Assembly (NCBI GenBank): GCA_030040235.1
Contig: JASHUC010000113.1
Span: forward strand, 1-12,682
Length of the DNA stretch: 12,682 bases
From: Gammaproteobacteria bacterium
GTDB taxonomy: Bacteria > Pseudomonadota > Gammaproteobacteria > Steroidobacterales > Steroidobacteraceae
Direction: 5' to 3'
Position 1 is the stretch's first letter. Each line of letters opens with the position of its first letter. Position numbers and translations under genes: made by a program. A model generated the notes under the pieces. That model was not told the DNA's origin. It worked only from the letters and a program-made list of their open reading frames with translations, and searched no databases. This document shows, piece after piece, positions 1-6,748 of the stretch.

Positions 1-246
1 AGACGAGCAGCTCCATCGCCTGATTGAAAGCGGGATTCCCGCCGGCCGCGACGTACGTCTTGGTCGTCTGGCGCTCGAGCACGGTTCGCTCGGCACGGCG
101 CACCGCCTCCAGCACCGGCGTCTCGCCCTTCGGATCGCGATACACGCCGACACCGAGATCGACCTTTGGGGGTGGGCGTCCGCTCGAAACGCGGCCATGA
201 GCCCCAGAATCGTATCCTCCGTCACGCGCTCGAGCCGCTCGAACAT
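1..246 (-). pseudogene. Aspartate/aromatic amino acid aminotransferase (class I), N-terminal part, frameshifted and cut by window edge
   Basis: This is the N-terminus of a PLP-dependent class I aminotransferase of the AspC/TyrB type, which moves amino groups between aspartate or aromatic amino acids and 2-oxo acids in the cytoplasm. The ATG at 246-244 follows an AGGAGA ribosome site and opens with MFERLERVTEDTILGL and AAFRAD, like the start of AspC/TyrB. From about position 166 leftwards the similarity continues in another frame: KVDLGVGVYRDPKGETPVLE, then AVRRAERTVLERQTTKTYVA. The shift falls in the T3G5 run at 165-172, and one missing base there (six G on the + strand) would restore a single frame. 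It is either a real pseudogene or a homopolymer error in the assembly. The rest of the gene lies outside the window. The family call is firm; AspC versus TyrB specificity cannot be decided. Confidence 0.8.
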
Positions 247-457
247 GGTCTCTCTCCTTGAAGTGGACCGAAGCGTAGGGTGAGTCCGGAGGGCAACGCA
301 AGAACCGGAGCGGAACCGCAAAAACCCGAGCACGATGCCGCACAACCCGCCACACTACGGGGCCCTCGTGAACGCGTTCCGCGCCAACCGGCGCCCTCCG
401 GGGTGAGCGTTCTCGAGCCCTGGAGCAACCCACAACGCCGACTCTCGAGGTGCTCTC
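247..457. promoter_or_regulatory. Divergent intergenic region between aminotransferase and FKBP genes
   Basis: This 211-bp non-coding stretch separates two divergent genes, so it must hold both promoters unless the genes are transcribed from further away. I see ribosome sites at both ends: AGGAGA before the aminotransferase, and GAGGTG at 447-452 before the FKBP GTG. There is a perfect 10-bp palindrome, GAACGCGTTC, at 370-379. No convincing sigma-70 -35/-10 pair stands out. The open frames crossing it have no recognisable protein features. Confidence 0.4.
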
Positions 458-1276
458 GTGATACGACATTTCTCCGCGGCCGGCCGCGCCGGCCGCATAC
501 TGCCTATTGCCCTTGCCATGGTGCTCGGGGCGATGCTGAGCGCAGGCGCGCAGGTGCGTGCCCAGCAAGGCACCGCGCCGGGCGCATCGCACCAGAAGGC
601 GAAACCCGGCGCAAGCGATAGCGCTGACGTGAAGGCGCAAGGCAGCTACAGCCTCGGCGTGCTGCTCGGCATGCAGCTGCACAAGGCAGGTCTTAGCGCG
701 AACGCCGTGTCCTTCGAGAAGGTGCTGCAGGGACTGAAGGATGTGACGAGCGGCAAGGTTCAGCCCTCGGAGCAGGATAGCGACCACGTCCGGGCGCTGC
801 TGGTGCAGAGTCAGTCCGCCGCGGTCGCGACCAACAAGGCCGCGGCGCGCAAATTCCTCGCCGAGAACGCCAGGCGGCAAGGCGTGAAGACCACCTCGAG
901 CGGCCTTCAGTACAAAGTACTGAGCGCGGGCAAGGGCGCTTCGCCTCACGCGACGGATCAGGTGACCGTCAACTATCGCGGGATGCTGCTCGATGGGACG
1001 GAGTTCGACAGCTCCTACAAGCGAGGCCAGCCCGCTACGTTCCCTGTGAACGGGGTGATCCCGGGCTGGACGGAAGCCCTGATGATGATGAAGCCCGGCG
1101 CCAAATGGGAGCTGTACATTCCGCCCGAACTCGCCTACGGCGATAACCCGCCGCCGCAGATCGCTCAAGTCATCCCGCCGGGCTCCTTGCTCAAATTCCA
1201 GGTGGAGCTGTTGAAGGTCATGCCGGCCGGCGCCGGCAGCGCGCAACCCCGCATTGGCGGCGGCGGCGCTCACTGA
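458..1276 (+). CDS. Secreted FKBP-type peptidyl-prolyl cis-trans isomerase (Mip/FkpA class)
   Basis: A periplasmic or outer-membrane-associated prolyl isomerase and folding factor of 272 aa. Residues 1-36 form a signal peptide (basic start, hydrophobic IALAMVLGAML, cleavage near AQVRAQ). Residues about 60-140 match the helical FKBP_N dimerisation domain of Mip/FkpA/FklB (SYSLGVLLGMQL; long charged helix ending KFLAENARR). The FKBP catalytic domain spans about 148-255. Its conserved pocket residues are visible: Y172, F183-D184 (in EFDSSY), V200-I201, W204 (in IPGWTEAL), Y227 (in ELAYGD) and F247. A short Gly-rich tail follows. The start is GTG, chosen because GAGGTG lies 5 nt upstream and because this start gives the full signal peptide. 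The stop is 8 nt from the stop of the convergent regulator gene. Family call firm; client proteins unknown. Confidence 0.95.
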   Translation: MIRHFSAAGRAGRILPIALAMVLGAMLSAGAQVRAQQGTAPGASHQKAKPGASDSADVKAQGSYSLGVLLGMQLHKAGLSANAVSFEKVLQGLKDVTSGKVQPSEQDSDHVRALLVQSQSAAVATNKAAARKFLAENARRQGVKTTSSGLQYKVLSAGKGASPHATDQVTVNYRGMLLDGTEFDSSYKRGQPATFPVNGVIPGWTEALMMMKPGAKWELYIPPELAYGDNPPPQIAQVIPPGSLLKFQVELLKVMPAGAGSAQPRIGGGGAH

Positions 1277-1284
1277 GGGCGCGC

Positions 1285-1923
1285 CTAGCGCCGGGCGGCT
1301 TTCTCCAGGGGATGCGGCTCGGCCACTGCGGCGAGCAGCAGCTCGACGAGTTCCGCATCCCAGATCTGCTGCTCGGCGCCTTTCTCCGTCACGGCGGGCG
1401 CCTGCAGGCATGCGAGAAGCAGGGCGCATGCGGCGTCGGTGTTGCGCAACGCGAGCGAGCCGTCGCGCTGGCCCTTGATCAGGAGCCGCTTGAGCCGCGT
1501 TCGAATCATGAGGTCGCGCTCCCGCAGTCGCCGCTGCTGGGGTCCGGGTAGCTCCTCTGCCGGGTGGAAGGAGAGGAGAGAGCCGCGCTCGCGGCGAGTC
1601 TCGAACGCGGCGACGAGGAAGGCGGCGACCTTGTCGAGCGCGTTACCTGGGGCGGTTTCCGCGCGAAGCAGCGCATCCTCGAGCCCCTGCGCCGTGCGCG
1701 AGTAGCATTCCTCGAGCAGCGCCGGCACATCATCGAACCACCCGAACGCCTGTCCGGCGTTCGGATGGCCGGTTTCCTCGACGATCATCGACCAGCGCAC
1801 GCTCGCTGCGCCGCGTCGCGCGACCACCCGGGCCACGGCATCGACCACGGCCGAGCGCGACGGAAGCATCCGGCCCCCTTGCGGGGTGCGCGTGTCCGGC
1901 TGCGTTTCCCGAGTGGCGGTCAT
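1285..1923 (-). CDS. TetR-family transcriptional regulator, atypical helix-turn-helix
   Basis: Predicted 212-aa DNA-binding regulator. Residues about 20-75 have the TetR N-terminal layout: a first helix (SAVVDAVARVVARRG), then SVRWSMIVEETG and the recognition region ending QAFGWFDDVPALLEECY. That ending parallels the usual LYrHFxSKexLl pattern but replaces the typical TLYYHF core. The remaining ~135 residues are helical, as in TetR ligand-binding domains, with RGSLLSFHPAEE and a long RLRERDLMIRTRLKRLL helix. The frame stays open upstream to 2217, but that part is low in recognisable features and runs into the MFS gene. I chose the ATG at 1923 (weak GAGAG leader); the ATG at 1869 (194 aa, with AAGGGGG ahead) is a real alternative. 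It lies downstream of, and on the same strand as, the MFS gene, which suggests it may control that carrier, although this is inferred from position only. Confidence 0.75.
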   Translation of the reverse strand: MTATRETQPDTRTPQGGRMLPSRSAVVDAVARVVARRGAASVRWSMIVEETGHPNAGQAFGWFDDVPALLEECYSRTAQGLEDALLRAETAPGNALDKVAAFLVAAFETRRERGSLLSFHPAEELPGPQQRRLRERDLMIRTRLKRLLIKGQRDGSLALRNTDAACALLLACLQAPAVTEKGAEQQIWDAELVELLLAAVAEPHPLEKAARR

Positions 1924-2182
1924 CGAAGCTCTCAGCGGCGAACGATATGCGCACCCTCGTTTGAAAAGTTGGAGCGTGTCCGAGTCGTGGTCCCGGTCGG
2001 GAGAGGGGTTTCCGATCCAATAGCCCAATGACACGGACACGCTCCTTCCCAGGCACTGCAACGGCTGTGCCAGCCCCTGGCGCGTGTCTTTCGCGGCACT
2101 CGAGCCTGCTGGGCCCGGCGATTCCGGCAACGTTGGTGCGGGCCGCAGCCTGGCGCACACGATCAGTGCAGCGAAGGCGGCC
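1924..2182. other. Intergenic region between MFS and TetR genes
   Basis: This 259-bp gap separates two leftward genes, so the regulator probably has its own promoter here. Its notable content is the 12-bp inverted repeat annotated separately. A small hairpin-capable GGCTGTGCCAGCC lies near 2063-2075. No T-run terminator after the MFS stop and no convincing -35/-10 pair is visible. Open frames crossing it show no domain. Confidence 0.5.
1971..2045. repeat. Perfect 12-bp inverted repeat flanking 51 bp, upstream of the TetR gene
   Basis: GGAGCGTGTCCG at 1971-1982 is repeated as its exact reverse complement, CGGACACGCTCC, at 2034-2045. The symmetry stops at both ends of each arm. The element sits 48 bp upstream of the preferred regulator start and is not explained by any coding frame. 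It could be a paired operator for the adjacent regulator, the stem of a leader RNA, or the ends of a small MITE-like element. Both outer flanks have TT, too short to claim a target duplication. Confidence 0.6.
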
Positions 2183-3640
2183 TCACCCCGGCTCCACGCT
2201 CGAGAGCGGCCGTGCAACTTCCTCGAGCGGCTTGCGCTCCGCCGCCACTCCGAGCCAGGCCTCCACGGCGGCCGCCACGAGCATCAGCGCCGCGCCGAAC
2301 CCATAGCCGCCGGCGATGGCGCCCGGCTGCCCGGTGCCGATCAGCTCCCCGAAGATCCAGGGCGCGGCGACACCGCCGAGAGCGGTACCGAAGGCGTAGA
2401 ACACCGCGATCGCGAGCGCACGCACCTCGAGCGGAAAACTCTCGCTCACGGTGAGGTAGGCGCTGCTCGCGGCGGGTGAGGCAAAGAAGAACACGGCCGT
2501 GAAGGCGAGCGTCAGGGTCGCAGCGCCCAACGCGCCGCCCGTGAAAGCGAACGCCGTCAACGCGAGCAGTACTCCCGAGGCCGCGTACGTCGCCGTGATC
2601 ATCGGCCGGCGGCCTCGAGTGTCGAACAGCCAGCCGAGGACGAGGGGTCCTATGAAGTTGCCGATCGTGAACGGCACCAGATACAGCCCGACCTCGTCGG
2701 AGCGCACGTGGAAGAAGCGCTCGAGCACCAGGGCGTGCGTGAAGAAGATCGCGTTGTAGAAGAATGCCTGCGCCGACATGAGCACGAGCCCGAGCGCCGC
2801 GCGCCGCGGATAGAGACGAAAGAGCGTGACGGCGACGAGGAAGGGCCCGATGGGCTCGTGATGCGCGCGCAGCCTCATGCGCGGCAGCGAGGCGGTCGAA
2901 GCGGGCTCGGCCTCGCCCGCGCGCCGCTCGATGGCGCTCACGGTCTGCTCGGCCTCGCTCTTGCGTCCATGCAGCACGAGCCATCGCGGGCTCTCCGGCA
3001 GCGAGCGCCGGAAGGTGAGTATGACGAGTCCGAGTGCCGCGCCGATCCCAAACGCCACGCGCCAGCCCACATCGGCCGGAAGCCGTCCCGGAGCGAGCAG
3101 TAAGGGCGTTGCGAATGAGGCGAGCAGTGCCCCGAGCCAGAAGCTGCCGTTGATCGCGAGATCGGTTCGGCCGCGATAGCGGGCCGGCACGAACTCCTGA
3201 ATGGCAGAGTTGATCGCGGTGTACTCCCCCCCGATGCCGCAGCCCGTCAGGAAGCGAAACAGCGCGAACACGAAGAAGCTGCCGGCGAGCGCGCTCGCAG
3301 CCGTCGCCGCCACATACAGCCCGAGCGTGATGAAGAACAGCCGCTTGCGTCCCCACGCATCCGTGAGCCAGCCGAAAAGCAGCGCTCCGAGTACCGCACC
3401 GGCGAGATAGGCGCTCGCTGCGCCCCCCACTGCCGCATCGCTCAGATGCAAGCTGGGGCTTGCCTTCAACGCTCCCGAGATCGACCCGACGAGCGTCACC
3501 TCGAGCCCATCGAGCACCCAGGTGATTCCGAGGGCGAAGACGACCAGCGAGTGGAAGCGGCTCCAGGTGAGCCGATCGAGACGCGCGGGCACGTCGGTCT
3601 CGATCACCTCTTCGGCCGCGATGACGGGCTGCGCGTCCAT
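2183..3640 (-). CDS. MFS transporter (sugar/metabolite porter-like)
   Basis: Inner-membrane secondary carrier of 485 aa with the 12-helix major facilitator layout. TM1 carries LGITWVLDGLEVTLVG (about residues 37-52), with charged D and E in the helix as in several organic-anion and aromatic-acid porters. The loop 2-3 signature is at about 90-100 (GWLTDAWGRKRLF), TM4 carries RFLTGCGIGGEYTA, and PESPRWL follows TM6 at about 215-221, a hallmark of the sugar-porter/metabolite-proton-symporter groups. A second copy of the A motif (GWLFDTRGRRP) opens the C-terminal half, as expected from the internal duplication. I start at ATG 3640 because GGTG lies 6 nt ahead; the in-frame GTG at 3649 lacks a leader. 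The gene is followed on the same strand by a TetR-type gene. The substrate cannot be told from sequence. Confidence 0.9.
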   Translation of the reverse strand: MDAQPVIAAEEVIETDVPARLDRLTWSRFHSLVVFALGITWVLDGLEVTLVGSISGALKASPSLHLSDAAVGGAASAYLAGAVLGALLFGWLTDAWGRKRLFFITLGLYVAATAASALAGSFFVFALFRFLTGCGIGGEYTAINSAIQEFVPARYRGRTDLAINGSFWLGALLASFATPLLLAPGRLPADVGWRVAFGIGAALGLVILTFRRSLPESPRWLVLHGRKSEAEQTVSAIERRAGEAEPASTASLPRMRLRAHHEPIGPFLVAVTLFRLYPRRAALGLVLMSAQAFFYNAIFFTHALVLERFFHVRSDEVGLYLVPFTIGNFIGPLVLGWLFDTRGRRPMITATYAASGVLLALTAFAFTGGALGAATLTLAFTAVFFFASPAASSAYLTVSESFPLEVRALAIAVFYAFGTALGGVAAPWIFGELIGTGQPGAIAGGYGFGAALMLVAAAVEAWLGVAAERKPLEEVARPLSSVEPG

Positions 3641-3750
3641 CGGCCGCACCTACGCCGCAAGAAGCGCTCCCGCTCGCGCTCGCGCCGAGATCACAGACAG
3701 ACGCTCGAGCTGCTGAAGGCGTGAGCTCGCTCCTCAGAGCGGGGCCCTCT

Positions 3751-4374
3751 TCAGGGCGCGACGTTGAGCATCTGCACGAGCGCGGTCCCGTCCGGTGCCG
3801 TTCGCGCCGCTCCCATGACCTTCGCGCCGGGTTTGAGAAGCGAAGCGCGGCCCTGCCCGATCACCGTGATATGGGTGACCGGTGAGACGCCGATCTCCTG
3901 AGTGCCGCCCTTGTAGGAGATCTTGAGCACGACGCCCGAGGCGCTGCCCGTCGAGGTGAGTACTCGGCCGTTCGTCATTCGCGAGACATCACCGTTCGTC
4001 ATGGTGGTGTCGGAACGTCCACCCCAGGGGTAGTGACCCTCTCCCGTCCCGCGCATGCTCCGCGGAAAGATATGGCATTCGGTTGCGTAGAGGCTGCTGC
4101 CCTTGGCAACGGCAGTGCAGCCGACGAACTGTCCGGAGGCGAGGTCGGAGAGCGTCCCGGTACGGGTCGTCATGATGTTCGCCGAGGCGGCAAGCTCGTA
4201 CGTTGCGGTGGTGCCGCCCGGTCCCTGGAGTTTGAATTCCTTCCCGTCCACCCGAACGACGGTGCCCGCAAAGCGGGTCAGGCCCTGCAGCGGGTTGGCC
4301 GGGGGAGCTTGGGCAAAGGCGGACACGGCCAGTAGCGCGCCGCACGCGCCGAAGAGAAGGATGCTTGCTCGCAT
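3751..4374 (-). CDS. Small secreted protein, DUF5666-like, function unknown
   Basis: A 207-aa exported protein. Residues 1-23 are a signal peptide (LLFGACGALLAVSAFAQA). The mature part begins with a beta-rich segment, FAGTVVRVDGKEFKLQG at about 35-51, resembling DUF5666-type small barrels. It continues with LASGQFVGCTAVA and LYATECHIFP, where C86 and C100 could pair. A conserved-looking GTGEGHYPW stretch (109-117) and a doubled MTNG (125-128, 133-136) follow, and LLKPGAKV sits near the end. I recall similar GxGEGHYxW proteins annotated as hypothetical in proteobacteria, and know no function. The ATG at 4374 is preferred over upstream in-frame starts because it opens the signal peptide and has GGAG 9 nt ahead; the longer frame would run into the divergent gene. 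It is divergent from the SMP-30-like gene. Confidence 0.75.
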   Translation of the reverse strand: MRASILLFGACGALLAVSAFAQAPPANPLQGLTRFAGTVVRVDGKEFKLQGPGGTTATYELAASANIMTTRTGTLSDLASGQFVGCTAVAKGSSLYATECHIFPRSMRGTGEGHYPWGGRSDTTMTNGDVSRMTNGRVLTSTGSASGVVLKISYKGGTQEIGVSPVTHITVIGQGRASLLKPGAKVMGAARTAPDGTALVQMLNVAP

Positions 4375-4516
4375 GGGCAGGATCTCCGCACGATCCGGCC
4401 GAGCCGGGGGGGGTCGAGATTCTACGCTGAGATGCGCCTGCTTGGCCTTAATCCGGCTCCGAGCCCGAGGTTCCGGTATCCTCGCGCTACGCGCCGCGGC
4501 CTCGTGAGGATCTTCC
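4375..4516. promoter_or_regulatory. Divergent control region of the secreted DUF protein and SMP-30-like gene
   Basis: This 142-bp region separates two divergent starts. On the minus strand TAGAAT at 4424-4419 is a fair -10 box that would give a leader of about 37 nt for the secreted protein, but its -35 side is poor. On the plus strand TATCCT at 4477-4482 could serve the SMP-30-like gene, again without a good -35. A run of eight G occupies 4407-4414. The GAGGA ribosome site at 4506-4510 belongs to the rightward gene. Confidence 0.35.
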
Positions 4517-5371
4517 ATGACGAGAAAGATCGAAACGCTCTTCACCGGTGGATCGTTCTTCGAGGGCGCGCGCTGGCACCAGGGACGCTGGTACGTCTCT
4601 GATTTCTATCAGCACCACGTGCTCGCCGTCGACGAAAAGGGCGGCGTCGAGGAGATCATGCAGGTGCCCCAGCAGCCCTCCGGACTCGGCTGGCTGCCGG
4701 ACGGCTCGCTGATCGTCGCCTCCATGCGCGACCACAAGCTCCTGCGCCGCCAGGCAAACGGGGTGGTGAGCGTGCACGCGGACGTGTCCGCATTCTGCGG
4801 CGGCTGGTTGAACGATATCGTGGTGGACGGACTCGGACGCGCCTGGTGCGGCAATTTCGGCTACGACCACTTCGCCGGCGAGCAGCCGCGCACGACGAAC
4901 ATCATCCGGGTGGATCCTGACGGCACGGCGGCAGCGGCGGCGAGCGAGATGAAGTTTCCGAACGGCGCGGTGGTCACGCCCGACAACCGGACCTTGATCG
5001 TCGGGGAGACGACCGGTGCGCGCTACACCGCATTCATCATCGCAGATGATGGGACGCTCGAGAAGCGCCGCATCTGGGCCGCGCTGCCCGATCTGGTTCC
5101 CGATGGATGCTGCCTCGATGCGCAAGGACACATCTGGTCCGCCGATCCCCATGAGTCGCGGGCGCGGCTGATCGCAGAAGGCGGCCGGGTGATCGACGAG
5201 ATCCGCACCCCTTCGGGGATGGCGCCGTTCGCATGCATGCTCGGAGGAGCCGATGGGCGAACGCTGCTCCTCGCCTGCTCTCCGCCGGGAATCGGCGCCG
5301 GCCGCGAGGGCAAGAGAGACGGCTGTCTCTTCACCACGCGCGTCGATGTGCCGCACGCGGGCTACCCCTGA
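4517..5371 (+). CDS. SMP-30/gluconolactonase/LRE-family protein
   Basis: Cytoplasmic six-bladed beta-propeller of 284 aa with no signal peptide. The family (senescence marker protein 30, gluconolactonase, luciferin-regenerating enzyme) hydrolyses sugar lactones or related esters using one divalent metal. The four metal ligands known from SMP-30 are all in place: E16 (FFEGARW), N99 (GGWLNDIVVD), N149 (FPNGAV) and D196 (VPDGCCLD), so it should be catalytically competent. Blade repeats such as GLGWLPDGSLIVASM and CLDAQGHIWSAD are clear. The ATG has GAGGA 6 nt upstream. It stands alone on the plus strand, and its stop is 17 nt from the convergent permease stop. The substrate is unknown; many such proteins annotated as gluconolactonase act on other lactones. 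Confidence 0.92.
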   Translation: MTRKIETLFTGGSFFEGARWHQGRWYVSDFYQHHVLAVDEKGGVEEIMQVPQQPSGLGWLPDGSLIVASMRDHKLLRRQANGVVSVHADVSAFCGGWLNDIVVDGLGRAWCGNFGYDHFAGEQPRTTNIIRVDPDGTAAAAASEMKFPNGAVVTPDNRTLIVGETTGARYTAFIIADDGTLEKRRIWAALPDLVPDGCCLDAQGHIWSADPHESRARLIAEGGRVIDEIRTPSGMAPFACMLGGADGRTLLLACSPPGIGAGREGKRDGCLFTTRVDVPHAGYP

Positions 5372-5388
5372 GGGCAGCTCGTGCGCTC

Positions 5389-6741
5389 TCACGTGGTCGA
5401 GTCGAGCTCCAGGGCCGCCGGTCTTCTCACCACCCGCGAGAGCACCACGTAGTAGAGCACCCCGAGCGCAAGCCAGGCGAGGCCGAGAACCTTGGCTTTG
5501 ATGTCCATCTCGTAGAGCACATAGGCGATCACCGCGAAGCCGGCGACGGGGCAGAGCAGGTATCGGATCCAGTTGCGGCTGCGCCGGCGCCGCACGTAGT
5601 GGTTCACGACCGAGGCATGCAGCAGCAAAAACCCGCTCAGCGCACCGAAGTTGACGATGCGGGTGAGATCGCTGAGGTGGGCCGTGAAGAGCCCGCTCAC
5701 GATGAGGGAGACGAGCGCGACGAGCAAGGTACTGTTGTACGGGGTCTTGTACCGCGGATGGATGCGGGCGAGAAAGCGCGGCAACTTCCCATCGCGTGCC
5801 ATGGCAAAGAGGATCCGGGAGACCGCAGCCTGCGCCGCCATGGCATTGGCGATGCCCGAGGCGAGCGCGTTGGCCACCACGATGGTGATGCGCAGCCAGT
5901 TGCCCCCGGCGCGCTGGCAGACCTCGTAAAAGGCCGTATCAAGCGATGAGAAATGCATGCCCACCGCGAGATCCGCGGCAAGCCACGTCTGCAGCATGAA
6001 AAGCGACCCGACGAGGGCGAGCGCGATGAGCGTCGCCCGGCCGACGTGGCTCGCAGCGCCGCGATTCTCCTCGGCGAGCGTGGAGATCCCGTCGAAGCCG
6101 AGAAACGAGAGCACGGCCGTCGAGGTGGCACCGGCGACGGCGGCGAGCGAGAAGGCTGCAGGATTGTAGAGGGGACCGAGCGTCACTCGGCCCGCGCCCG
6201 TCCCATTGGCGAGTGCCAGCGAGCCGATGGTCACGAACACCGCCAGCGTCAGCAGCTCGAAGGCGAGCAGGTAAAAGTTCACCCGCGCCGTGAAGGCGAT
6301 GCCGACCAGATTGACGGCTGCGTTGAAGGCGATGAAGCCGACGAGCCACATCCAGGCGGGCACGGCCGGCACGAGCGCGTGCATCGCGATGACGCTCACG
6401 ACATAGCAGAGCGCGGGGATGAGGATGTAGTCGAGAAGGATCAGCCAGCCGGCGAGGAACCCGGCGAACTCGTGAAGCCCGCGTTGCGCATACGTGTAGA
6501 CCGACCCTGCAACCGGGAAAGCGCGCGACATGCTCGCGTAGCTCAACGCGGTGAACAGCATGCCGATGAGCCCCAGCAGATACGCAAGCGCCACCATGCC
6601 CTGCGAGTCGTGCCAGACGAATCCGAAGATCGCGTACGGCGCGATCGGCACCATGAAGATCATGCCGTAGACGGTCAGATCGAGCGTCGAGAGGCTGCGC
6701 GCGAGCTGCTCGCGATACCCGAATGGCTCGACCTCGGACAT
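5389..6741 (-). CDS. APC-family amino acid permease
   Basis: Inner-membrane amino acid or polyamine carrier of 450 aa with about 12 hydrophobic helices. Family landmarks (numbered from M1 at 6741): TM1 with STLDLTVYGMIFMVPIAPYA and its unwound glycine region, SRAFPVAGSVYTYAQRG at 72-88, and SFLGFDGISTLAEENRG at about 212-228, the TM6 substrate-gate motif shared with PuuP-like putrescine and amino acid importers. RDGKLPRFLARIHPRYKTPYNS precedes TM9, as usual in APC proteins (split here as RDGKLPRF and HPRYKTPYNS). A GTG 12 codons upstream is in frame, but the ATG matches the family start better. That ATG lies 7 nt after the stop of the ester hydrolase gene and has no strong ribosome site of its own, so translation is probably coupled. 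Context suggests it imports amino acids released by the exported hydrolase; this is an inference. Confidence 0.92.
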   Translation of the reverse strand: MSEVEPFGYREQLARSLSTLDLTVYGMIFMVPIAPYAIFGFVWHDSQGMVALAYLLGLIGMLFTALSYASMSRAFPVAGSVYTYAQRGLHEFAGFLAGWLILLDYILIPALCYVVSVIAMHALVPAVPAWMWLVGFIAFNAAVNLVGIAFTARVNFYLLAFELLTLAVFVTIGSLALANGTGAGRVTLGPLYNPAAFSLAAVAGATSTAVLSFLGFDGISTLAEENRGAASHVGRATLIALALVGSLFMLQTWLAADLAVGMHFSSLDTAFYEVCQRAGGNWLRITIVVANALASGIANAMAAQAAVSRILFAMARDGKLPRFLARIHPRYKTPYNSTLLVALVSLIVSGLFTAHLSDLTRIVNFGALSGFLLLHASVVNHYVRRRRSRNWIRYLLCPVAGFAVIAYVLYEMDIKAKVLGLAWLALGVLYYVVLSRVVRRPAALELDSTT

Positions 6742-6748
6742 GGGGGCG

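Noticed and set aside
280..621. Plus-strand open frame overlapping the FKBP start
   Set aside because: Pro/Arg-rich, no domain, and it overlaps the signal peptide of the real gene in another frame.
1924..2217. N-terminal extension of the TetR gene by 98 codons
   Set aside because: It overlaps the end of the MFS gene, contains the inverted repeat and shows no conserved protein features; TetR proteins begin shortly before the first helix.
3706..3729. CGAGCT...AGCTCG hairpin between the MFS and secreted-protein genes as a terminator or operator
   Set aside because: Only a 6-bp stem with a 12-nt loop and no T-run on either strand; expected by chance in this composition.
4375..4545. N-terminal extension of the secreted DUF protein
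   Set aside because: It would bury the signal peptide in the interior and overlap the start of the divergent SMP-30-like gene.
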